Source of the DNA: Fallopia convolvulus
Taxonomy: Eukaryota; Streptophyta; Magnoliopsida; Caryophyllales; Polygonaceae
Direction of reading: 5' to 3'
Assembly (NCBI GenBank): GCA_964016875.1
Contig: OZ024720.1
Span: 38,593,106-38,657,105 of the forward strand
Length of the DNA stretch: 64,000 nucleotides
The translations under genes were made by a program, and so were the position numbers. This document shows, piece after piece, positions 32,988-42,555 of this stretch. The notes beneath the pieces were generated by a model. The model was given only the letters and a program-made list of their open reading frames with translations, was not told the DNA's origin and did not search any database. Numbering within the stretch: position 1 is the first letter of the stretch; every line of letters begins with the position of its first letter.

Positions 32988-33175
32988 CTTTTTGGGTTTG
33001 AAGGAGTTCCTAGTCTGTCTCCCTTTCCAATTACTTCTCCCTTGTTTTTATTGCCAAATGAGATGTGGCCTCCTTCGGCATGAGTGTGGAGTGAGATGAG
33101 GATATCTTTGTTTCCGGTCATATGGTTCGAGCATCCACTATCTATGAACCATGAATTGTTCCCTCTCACTGCCAC
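32988..33175 (-). pseudogene. Copia aspartic protease
   Basis: This short frame carries the family signature WFIDSGCSNHMTG with the catalytic Asp, followed by GGHISFGNKNKGEVIGKGD. It is cut off after about 50 residues by the deletion that also removed the integrase zinc region. A stop at 33,176-33,189 separates it from gag. Confidence 0.85.
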
Positions 33176-33188
33176 CTACAAGGTAAAG

Positions 33189-35129
33189 TTAGTGTTTTGA
33201 GACCCCTGCAAGATGACTCTTGCCCGGTCCCTTGCAAGGGAAAATATTCTCATTTAAAACATAGTCAGCGATGTTGATATCATGAGTGGTTTGAGAGTTC
33301 GAGTTCCTTTGGTAATTAGCATGATGTTTTTGTTTGTTTAGGAACTCACGGTTTCTAAGGGTTTGGGCTCTCTTCTTGGGACATGCTTCCTTGTAGTGCC
33401 CATGAGCACCACAGTTCCAGCACGTCTTATAGTATTCTCCCAGGTAGTACTTTGGGTGTGGTCTCTGGATTCTGTTCCTATCCATGGTTTCCTTATTGTA
33501 CACCCGTGACTCGTTTCCCTTAGAAATTTGGACATAAAGTCTATGTCCAGTGTTCCCAGTGTAATAATCTTTCTCACCACAGTTCCCACTTTCTGGGACC
33601 CTGATTTTCTCCTCAAGATGAGCATTTTTCTGTTTCTTACATTGGAGTTCTAAGGCCCTACACTCATGGATTTCATGTTTACTCAGGGGTGACTTTCCGT
33701 TCTTTGAGCTCTCAGTTTTGTATCCTATGCCGTGTTTGGCTGGGACAAACTTGATTTGGGAACTAGAAGCATCAAGATGTTTGGGAGTCTTACTCAGGTT
33801 TTGTAAGAGAGTGTTCTCATCCTTTTCTAGAGTTTTGATTTCATTTTCTAGATCTACGATGTGAGACACATGGGACTTGAGTTTTTCGAGAAGGGATATG
33901 CAGTTGGGACAAGGTTCAAGACCGACTAATTGAGCATTTATGTGTTCCTGTTTTTCCAACTTGTTTTGCAGTTTTATATTATCTTTGACAAGACTTGAAA
34001 GAATTTTCAACAACTCAGGTTTTTCATAGTTATTCAAAGAAGCAAGAACAGTTTCAGTGGTTACCTCACTGGGTTGTTCCCCAATGGTTTCTCCTATAGC
34101 CATTCCACACATGTCTGGGAGTGCCCATGACTCGGGATCTTCGTCTTCATCATCGCTCCAGGTGGCGATGTAGGCCTTTTTCCCTTGCTTCCGTCCGTCA
34201 GTTCCCTGTGGGCATTCCTTAGCGAAGTGTCCTTTCTTGTTGCACTTGTAACATGTGACATCCGAGGGATCCTTCTCTGGGGGTTTTCTTTGGGAACTCT
34301 GTCCTTTTCCCCAGTTCCCACTGTTCCTTTGGAGCTTCCCTTTGTAGAAGTTCCGAAGATCCTTTGTTAAGAGAACTAGCTCCTCATCCTCTTCTTCTTC
34401 GGAGTCTTCGTGTTGTTCTTGATTTGATTTGAGCATCTTCTCAATTTTGAGTGCGATCCCTTGATGTGCTCGAGTCTGTTCCTTATCATCGATCTTTCTC
34501 TTCTCGTGTCCCATTAGCTTTCCAAACACTTGATGGAGCATGAGAGTTCTATTTTCTGGATTCTCTTTGAACATTGTTCTCTCGTTTGCCCATCCTCCAG
34601 TCAGTCCGTTGAAGAGCTGTTGGACCTTCATCTTATGGATGATTTCTTCTTTGGTGATCCCCAAGCCTTCCATTTTGGTGCAAAGTCCTTCAAATCGGGA
34701 CTGATAGCTATCGACAAACTCTCACAGCTCCATTTGGAAATTGTAGAACTCCGTTTTTGCATTCATCTGAAGATCTTCTCGGAGATCTGAGTTCCCAACA
34801 TGCATTTGTTGGATGGCTTCCCACATTTTCTTTGTTGTGTCAAGATTTGCTACTCTGTCACAGTCTTGTACGCACATGGACCTCTTCAGGTACTGTTTGG
34901 CCTTGTAGTTTGCCTCCATACACTTGTATTCGTTGGGTCCCCATTTGTTGATGTCGTTGACTATAGCTGGATCAATTTCGAAGTTGCCTCTCTCGATAAC
35001 ACACCAGGCTTGGTAGTCCTGGCCACGCATCCAATCCTTCATGTCGCGTTGCCAGCTTTCGAATCTTCCTATAGTAATCCTTGGCGGCTTACTAGTGTTG
35101 TTCCCCACCTGAGTAAGTTCCTGAGCCAT
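33189..35129 (-). pseudogene. Copia gag with one in-frame stop
   Basis: The start is the ATG at 35,129 (MAQELTQVGNN), about 40 bp from the primer site. The N-terminal UBN2-like gag region (FESWQRDMKDWMRGQD, KKMWEAIQQMHVG) is interrupted by a TGA at 34,722-34,724. The same frame continues to 33,189 with two CCHC zinc knuckles (CYKCNKKGHFAKEC and CWNCGAHGHYKEAC). Between them is an acidic segment and a coiled-coil region (LEKLKSHVSHIVDLENEIKT). The long gag (about 645 codons) with coiled coil fits Sirevirus-type elements. Gag forms the particle and packages RNA. Confidence 0.9.
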
Positions 35130-35168
35130 TTGATACCTGCGATGCTAACACAAATCTAGAGCAAACCT

Positions 35169-35180
35169 GCTCTGATACCA
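35169..35180 (-). promoter_or_regulatory. Primer-binding site, initiator tRNA-Met type (copia)
   Basis: The minus strand reads TGGTATCAGAGC two bases from the LTR end. This is the classic Ty1/copia primer site complementary to the 3' end of initiator tRNA-Met. Confidence 0.92.
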
Positions 35181-35182
35181 AT

Positions 35183-36243
35183 TGTTGGATCGTAAACCGT
35201 TAGCAAAGAGCTTGGAAACTGGGTGTTAAGCTGTTCCCAAGGCAGCGGAAGTAAATTAAGTGCAAGTATTAAAAGCAGTAAAGAACGCAGTTCCCTTGTA
35301 GAGGAACCCCACTACAACCAACTAGTTGTATGGGTAAACCTCTACCTCCGCTTGGAGGATTTTGAATGACTTACTTATATTGATTGCTTTGTTCCTTAGT
35401 TACAACAGCCGGATTCACACTTCTCTGTTCCTACGAGTTCATCCTAACTCTAGCAACACTAGTAAATCCTCTCAACTTAGTTCCTAAGCTCACAACAGCA
35501 AAATACAAGTAACTGAAACCTTACACCGACTTCTCAGTTCCCTTGCCCCTGGGAACTTCGGCTACACCATCGTCAAGATCACACACTCGCCGACGGGGAC
35601 TTCTCTTCCTTTTCTTTCTTTTCTCTGGTGTGGGTGTTTGTGAGTTCTGGGAGAAGTACTCAATCTAAGCACTATTCATTTGGCTTTATAATCCAGGTGA
35701 GCTTGGGCAATCGCACCTTTCAACTGTGTCCAAAATGCCCTTTTCTTGATGCCCAAGTTGTACTTTCTTCACATGTGACTTTGGTTTGAACTAGGTCAAC
35801 TTCTTGAATCAATCGGACCGTTGTATCAAGCATGACAGTCTGATCCTAAGACTGTTCCTTCGGGCTGTCCAAGACAAAATCCCGCGATCTGCGCTGAACG
35901 GTCGTTGTCCTCACATGTGAGTTCCCATGTCATGGGAATTGTCTTCTTCAGAGTTCCCTTGATAGAAACTCTTCATCGTTGTATGCTTGTGTTCTCTTGA
36001 TCATTCCTGGGAGTTCCCACTGCATGGGAACTTTCCTCTTCAGAGTTCCCTTGATGGAAACTCTGCATTGTGAGCTTTCTATGGCATTTGGTCATTCATG
36101 GGAGTTCTTGGCTGTACCTGCGTTCCTTAGAAATACTTGAGCAAACCACATTAGTTCCTTATGGTGTTTGTCATTATCAAAACTCGGAGAATGGCATCGT
36201 TGATCCGTTGTTTAGAACCAGAGGTCCCAACAACGTCCCAACA
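35183..36243 (-). mobile_element. 5' LTR of the copia element (1,061 bp)
   Basis: On the plus strand it is bounded by TGTTGG...CCAACA, a perfect 6-bp inverted pair. A TATA box (TATAAAG on the minus strand, 35,684-35,690) lies about 555 bp inside the element-strand start. The palindrome at 35,931-35,949 has one substitution relative to the other LTR; a second near-palindrome is at 36,013-36,031. The right flank is satellite ('gtttctaagttcg'). The target duplication cannot be checked because the left flank is lost. Confidence 0.92.
35684..35690 (-). promoter_or_regulatory. TATA box of the copia LTR
   Basis: The minus strand reads TATAAAG within the 5' LTR. It is absent from the other LTR because that copy is truncated just inside this point. 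Confidence 0.65.
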
Positions 36244-39200
36244 GTTTCTAAGTTCGAATTTATGCTTTTATTCGATCGGTCTTGATTTTGTAGTGTCGAA
36301 TGTGCTTATTGGCTTCATACTATCCTCATTCTTTATGCTAATGCCTAGATGTCTTTAAAGTTCACTTCTTTTTTGTCCTTTTTCCTTTAAAATGACTTGT
36401 GATCTAACATTGCACGACGAGTGTTCAGCGACATCCCCATGTAAATGTCACTCCTAAATGTGGCATTCGGTTTCTAGGTTCGAATTTATGCTTTTTTTCG
36501 ATCGGTCTTGATTTTGTAGTGCAGAATGTGCTTATTGGCTTGATACTATCTTAATTCTTTATACTTATGCCTAGATGTCTTTAAAGGTCATTTGTTTTTC
36601 TCTCCTTTTGCCTTTAAACTGACTTGTGATCTAACATTGCACACCAAGTGTTCGATGAAATGTCCGTGTAAATGTCACTCCTAAATGTGGCATTCGGTTT
36701 CTAGGTTCGAATTTATGCTTTTATTCGATCAATCTTGATTTTGTAGTGCAGAATGTGATTGTTGGCTTGATACTATCCTCATTCTTTATGCTTATGCCTA
36801 GATGTCTTTAAAGTTCACTTGTTTTTTGTCCATTTGCCTTTAAAATTACTTGTGATCTAACATTGCACCACAAGTACGTGTTCGATGATATTTCCAAGTA
36901 AATGTCACTCCTAAATGTGGCATTCGGTTTCTAGGTTTAAATTTATGCTTTTATTCGATCGATCTTGGTTTTCTAGTGCAGCATTGCACCTCATTCTTTA
37001 TGCTTATGCCTAGATGTCCTTAAAGTTCACTTGTTTTTTTCTCCTTTTGCCATTAAAATGACTTGTGATCTAACATTGCACGCCAAGTGTTCAATTAAAT
37101 GTCCATGTAAATGTCACTCCTAAATGTGGCATTCGGTTTCTAGATTCGAATTTATGCTTTTTTCGATCGGTCTTGATTTTGTAGTGTAGAATGTGCTTAT
37201 CGGCTTGATACTATCCTCATTCTTTATGTTTATGCATAGATGTCTTTCAAGTCCAATTGTTTTTTATCCTTTTGCCTTTAAAATGGCTTGTGATCTAACA
37301 TTGCATGTCAAGTGTTAAATGAAATGTCCATGTAAATATCACTCCTAAATGTCGCATTCTTTTTCCAAGTTCAAATTTATGTTCTTATACGACCAATCTT
37401 GATTTTGTAGGGCACAATGTGATTATTTCCTTGATACTATCCTCATTTTTTATGCTTATGCATAGATGTCTATAAAGTTCACTTATTTTTCTCCTTTTGC
37501 CTTTAAAATGATTGGTGATCTAACATTCCACGCCAAGTGTTCGATGAAATGTCCATGTAAATGTCACTCCAAAATGTGGCATTCGGTTTCGAGATTCTAA
37601 TTTATGCTTTTATTCCATCGTTCTTGATTTTATATTGTAGAATGGGCCTATTGGCTTGATGCTATCCTCATTCTTTATGCTTATGCCTAGATGTCTTCAA
37701 AGTTAACTTGTTTTTTCTCCTTTTGACATTAAAATGACTTGTGATCTAACATTGCACGCAAGTGTTCACTTAAATGTCCATGTAAATGTCACTCCTAAAT
37801 GTGGCATTCGTTTCTAGGTTCAAATTTTTGCTTTTTTCGATCAGTCTTGATTTTTTAGTGCAGAATGTGCTTATCGGCTTGCTACTATCCTCATTCTTTT
37901 ATGCCTAGATATCTTTAAAGTTCACTTGAATTTATCCTTTTGCCTTTAAATAACTTATGATTTAACATTGCACGCCAAGTATTCGACGAAATGTACATGT
38001 AAATGTCACTACTAAAAGTGGCATTCAGTTTCTAAGTTCGAATTTATGCTTTTATTCGATCGGTCTTGATTTTGTAGTGTCGAATGTGCTTATTGGATTC
38101 ATACTATCCTCATTCTTTATGCTTATGCCAAGATGTCTTTAAAGTTCACTTGTTTTTTGTCCTTTTTCCTCTAAAATGACTTGTAATCTAACATTGCACG
38201 CCAAGTATTCAATGAAATGTCCATGTAAATGTCACTCCTATTTGTGACATTCGGTTTCTTGGTTCGAATTTATGCTTTGATTTGATCGGTCTTGATTTTA
38301 TTATGCAGAATGTGCTTATTGGCTTGATACTATCCTCATTCTTTTTTCTTATGCCTAGATGTCTTTGAAGTTCACTTGTTTTTTCTCCCTTTGCTTTTAA
38401 AATGACTTGTGATGTAACATTGCACGCCATGTGTTCGATGAAATGTCTTTGTAAATGTCATTTCCAAATGTGGCATTCGATTTCTAGGATCGAATTTATG
38501 CTTTTATTCGATCGGTCTTGATTTTATAGTGCAAAATGTGCTTATTGGCTTGATACTACCCTCATTCATTATCCTTATGCCTAGATGTCTTTAAAGTTCA
38601 CTTGTTTTTTGTCCTTTAGCCTTTAAAATGACTAGTGATCTAACATTGCACGTCAAGTGTTCGAGGAAATGTCCAAGTAAATGTCACTCCTTAATATGGC
38701 ATTCAGTTTCTAGGTTCGAATTAATTGTTTTTATACGATCGGTCTAGATTTGAAGTTCACTTGTTTTTCTCCCTTTGCCTTTAAAGTGACTTGTGATCTA
38801 GCATTGCACGTCGACTGTTCGATGAAATGTCCATGTAAATGTCACTCCTATATGTGGCATTCGGTTTCTAGGATCGAATTTATGCTTTTATTCGATCGGT
38901 GTTGATTTTTTAGTCCAGAATGTGCTTATAGGTTTGATACTACCCTCACTCTTTATGCTTATGTCTAGATGTCTTCAAAGTTCACTTGTTTTTTGTGCTT
39001 TTGCATTTAAAATGACTTGTGATCTAACATTGCACGACAAGTGTTCTATGGAATGTCCAAGTAAATGTCACTGTTAAATGTGGCATTCGGTTTCTAGGTT
39101 CGAATTTATGCTTTTATTCGATCGGTCTTGATTTTGTAGTGCAGAATGTGCTTATTGGCTTGATACTATCCTCATTTTTTATGCTTATGCCTATATGTCT

Positions 39201-40532
39201 TTAAAGTTCACTTGCTTTTATCCTTTTGCCTTGAAAATGACATGTGATTTAACATTGCACGCCAAGTGTTCGACGAAATGTCCTTGTAAATGCCACTACT
39301 AAAAGTGGCATTCGGTTTCTAAGTTCGAATTTATGCTTTTATTTGATCGGTCTTGATTTTGTAGTGTGGAATGTGCTTATTGGCTTCATACTATCCTCAT
39401 TCTTTATGCTTATGCCTAGATGTCTTTAAAGTTCACTTGTTTTTTTGTCCTTTTTGATTTAATGACTTGTGATATAATATTGCACGACGAGTGTTCAATA
39501 TCTCCAAGTAAATGTCACTCCTGAATGTGGCATTCGCTTTCTAGGTTTGAATTTATGCTTTTATTCGATCAGTCTTGATTTTGTAGTGTAGAATGTGCTT
39601 ATTGGCTTGATACTATCCTAATTCTTTATGCTTATGCCAAGATGTCTTTAAAGTTCACTTGTTTTTTCTCCGTTTGCCTTTAAAATGACTTGTGATCTAA
39701 CATTGCACGCCAAGTGTTCGATGAAATGTCCATGTAAATTTCACTCCTAAATGTGGCATTCAGTTTCTAGGTTCGAATTCATGCTTTTATTCTTTCGGTC
39801 TTGATTTTGTAGAGCAGAATGTGATTATTGGCTTGATACTATCCTCATTATTTATGCTTATGCCTAGATGTCTTTAAAGTTCACTTGTTTTTTGTCCTTT
39901 TGCCTTTAAAATGACTTGTGATCTAACATTGCACGACAAGTGTTGATTGAAATGTCCAAGTAAATGTCACTCATAAATGTTGCATTCAGTTTCTAAGTTC
40001 GAATTTGTGCTTTTATTCGATTTGTCTTGATTTTATAGTGCAGAATGTGCTTATTGGCTTGATACTATCCTCATTCTGTATACTTATGCCCAGATTTCTT
40101 TAAAGTTCACTTGTTTTTTCTCCTTTTGCCTTTTAAACGACTTGTGATCTAACATTGCACGCCAAGTGTTCAATGAAATGTCCATGTAAATGCCACTCCG
40201 AAATGTGGCATTCGGTTTCTAGGTTCGAATTTATGCATTTTTTCGATCGGTCTTGATTTTGTAGTGCAGAATGTGCTTATCGGCTTGATACTATCCTCAT
40301 TCTTTACTTTATGCCTAGATGTCTTTAAAGTTCACTTGCTTTTATCCTTTTGCCTTTAAAATGACTTGTGATTTAACTTTGCACGCCAAGTGTTCGACGA
40401 AATGTCCATGTAAATGTCACTCCTAAAAGTGGCATTCGGTTTCTAAGTTTGAATTTATGCTTTTATTCGATCTGTCTTGATTTTGTAGTGTCGAATGTGC
40501 TTATTGGCTTCATACTATCCTCAATTTTTATG
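36244..40532 (+). repeat. Satellite array, about 19 monomers, no higher-order order seen
   Basis: Monomers of about 227-230 bp in the same orientation as the left array (for example starts of 'tttctaggtt' at 36,471, 36,698 and 36,928). Divergence between neighbours is moderate and irregular. Most have 'gatcggtc' where the HOR monomers have 'gaccggtc'. A shortened monomer lies near 38,745-38,760 ('cggtctagatttgaagttcac', about 100 bp missing). No gene is present. Confidence 0.95.
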
Positions 40533-41107
40533 TTATTTTATGAGACTTTCTTGGATATGTTGGGTGAATGAAGAGTGTGCATAAAGAGAGTCAGTTTGGT
40601 ATGTTTTTATGAGAGTTTTGATGTTATATGTGAGTTTTTAGGAGTCTTTGATTCCCGGATATTATTAGCACCACATAGCCAAATTTTTTCCACTCCTTAT
40701 TGTCTTTACCAAGCCCCATTACAACCCGACTGAATGGAAGCTTCTATGATGTTTTTTTTTATCCCCCTAAGTTCTCTTGACGATTTTTGCTTATTTTAAC
40801 AAATCTTAGGTGGAGAGTTTGGTGATATAAGTTCCAATTTCTATGAATTTTTGTATATAAGATGAGTTGAGAGATGAATTTATAAGCCTACACACATGAG
40901 AGATGAGTGAATCACATATATCCTTGGTGAGGTTGGATTGTGTTTGCTTATGTCTATTGGGTGCATATATGTGTGATGACGTGAATAGTCATTTGCTATT
41001 TTCTGCTATGTGTTGAAGTTGCTTTTTAGATGATGGCTATTAGCTTGATGAGTATGATTGTTTGGTTTTGATTATTGTTTAGTGATTGCTTGAGGACAAG
41101 CAAGTTT
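40533..41107 (+). other. 3' untranslated remnant of element 3
   Basis: This is AT-rich non-coding sequence. It shares with the 3' region of element 1 the 'gcttgaggacaagcaag' phrase just before the polypurine tract. No ORF of interest is present. The left boundary with satellite is approximate. Confidence 0.75.
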
Positions 41108-41122
41108 AAGTATGGGGTATTT
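41108..41122 (+). promoter_or_regulatory. Polypurine tract of element 3
   Basis: 'taagtatggggtattt' stands directly before the LTR start TGATATTC. It is close in sequence to the tract of element 1 (taagcatggggga). Confidence 0.75.
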
Positions 41123-42555
41123 TGATATTCATGTTTTTGGTATAGTTTTTAGGGTGTTTTCTTAGTTTGTTAGGTTTAGTTTTAGTAGTTTTAGGGTTAG
41201 TTTTGTGTGTTTTTGGATGGTTTTGCATATTTTGTGAAAAGTATGGAAGCTACTCCGTTTTGTGTCTTTTTGTAGGTTTTGAGCAAGGAAACAATGCTTT
41301 TTGGAGCTGAATTGAAGTACTATGGTGAAGGACGGAAGAGTATGGAGATGAGAAGTCGAAGTCCAAGCTTTTAGAGTTGAAGAGTTGAAGAAAACCAAAT
41401 TCAGGCTCATTAAAGAGGTTGTAAAGGGTCGTTAACGAGGCTTAGAGATAGAATTTTTCGAGAGATCTTTGTGATATCTACCGACCCTGTGCGGAAATCT
41501 ATCTTGATAATACCGTGTCATTAGGGTTTTCAATTAGTCTTAGGGTTACTATATTTTATATTTTATGTCTTGTTATCTTTTTAGATTATCTTTCTATCTT
41601 TTTAGAGTTAGTTTCTATCTTTTAGGAAAGTTTTTTATCTTCTAGCCTTTTTATTAGATAGCTTTATTAGTATAAATACCCTTCTTTCTAGCTTGGAAAG
41701 GTGGTAGCAAGTAGGAGATCAGTTTTAGGAGAGCCGATAGAGAGGAGAAGTCGAGTGGAGGATTATCGAGTCGAGGTGGAACGAGAGCGAAGCCAGGGTC
41801 GTTAATCGTGTCTTGTATTCGGTATTCTTGTTGTTTTCGGTTTCATCTGAAGTCTGTAAGACGATAATTTTCTTATTAATTTGAAGTAGTTTGCTTTGTT
41901 TTCAATGTTTTCTCCTATTGAAGTTATTTGTTTTATAGTTATGAGTAGTGAGTAGTTTTCTTATCTAGGGTCGGGGTTGAAACCCGGCATAGTTGTGCAT
42001 GTTTGATGAGTAGGTTCAAGTGTTGAATGCCTTTTATCTATTTTAGATTGCTTGTTGTGCTTATGCCTAGATGAGAATCGAGGTAATTTGAGTTCTTAAC
42101 TTGATTGAGAGAGAAAGTTATTGACTTGATGGTTGATATTGTTCAAATACGAATGTTTCGAGCTTTAGATCCAAAACAAGTAATTGAGTGAATTAGTTTA
42201 TGAGAATAGATTGATTTGCTTATGAGTTTATATGCATAGCTATGTTGTGGTAATCCTTGTCCTAGATTTTTATTCTTATTTGAGTTTCCCTAGTTATATT
42301 CGCTATCGATTATTTGCTCTGGTACCGAAACTGTGTTTTAGGTCGTTAGTGGTGTTATCCAGGTTGGTTAATGATCCTGACAAAGTCGTTAACGAGTTTG
42401 GTCATGGGTGTTTTTTGTTGTTTTGCTTGGTTTTTATTTTTGGTAGTTGATAAACAAACAACAGTGCTTCCCGTGGAACGATCCTGACTCCCCTATATTT
42501 AATGGGGTCTTGACTTATAAATTTATTTGTTTTCTAGAGAAAAGACCCGTCAACA
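41123..42555 (+). mobile_element. LTR of element 3 (1,433 bp)
   Basis: It begins TGATATTC and ends GTCAACA. A TATA box (TATAAATA, 41,671-41,678) precedes 'cccttctttctagc'. The U5 end carries 'cccgtggaacgatcctgact' and 'ggggtcttga', conserved with 49,430-49,506 and 62,337-62,415. The family word GTCGTTAACGA occurs near 41,428 and 42,385, with weaker copies near 41,798 and 42,341. The frame at 42,232-42,450 is chance. Confidence 0.85.
41671..41678 (+). promoter_or_regulatory. TATA box of the element 3 LTR
   Basis: TATAAATA followed by a C-rich start region fits a plant LTR promoter. It lies about 550 bp into the LTR. Confidence 0.65.

Larger units (their letters stand above)
26231..36243 (-). 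mobile_element. Sirevirus-like Ty1/copia element, 3' LTR truncated
   Basis: Minus-strand order: 5' LTR (35,183-36,243), iMet-type primer site, gag, protease, integrase, RT, RNase H, a spacer, an env-like ORF, a polypurine tract, and 547 bp of the 3' LTR. Integrase before RT defines Ty1/copia. The extra long ORF after RNase H and a long gag with two zinc knuckles point to the Sirevirus lineage (inference). By eye the LTRs differ at about 20 of 547 aligned sites. The 3' LTR lost its outer 514 bp where element 1 now lies. GGGAAC/GTTCCC is heavily over-represented throughout. Confidence 0.9.
40533..42555 (+). mobile_element. 3' end of an Athila-like element: 3' UTR and LTR only (element 3)
   Basis: About 590 bp of non-coding 3' region ends in 'gcttgaggacaagcaag' and a polypurine tract. 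An LTR of about 1,433 bp follows. No gag or pol is present, so the element is 5'-truncated. The satellite lost about 110 bp of a monomer at the site, and no target duplication is visible. LTR sequence is related to that at 48.1 kb only in short conserved blocks. Confidence 0.85.

Noticed and set aside
36244..40532. CENP-B-box-like motif in the monomer ('attcgatcggtcttgatt')
   Set aside because: Only the TTCG part fits; the spacing and the CGGG half do not.
41162..42450. Frames at 41,162-41,410 (minus) and 42,232-42,450 (plus)
   Set aside because: Both lie within an LTR and show no domain.
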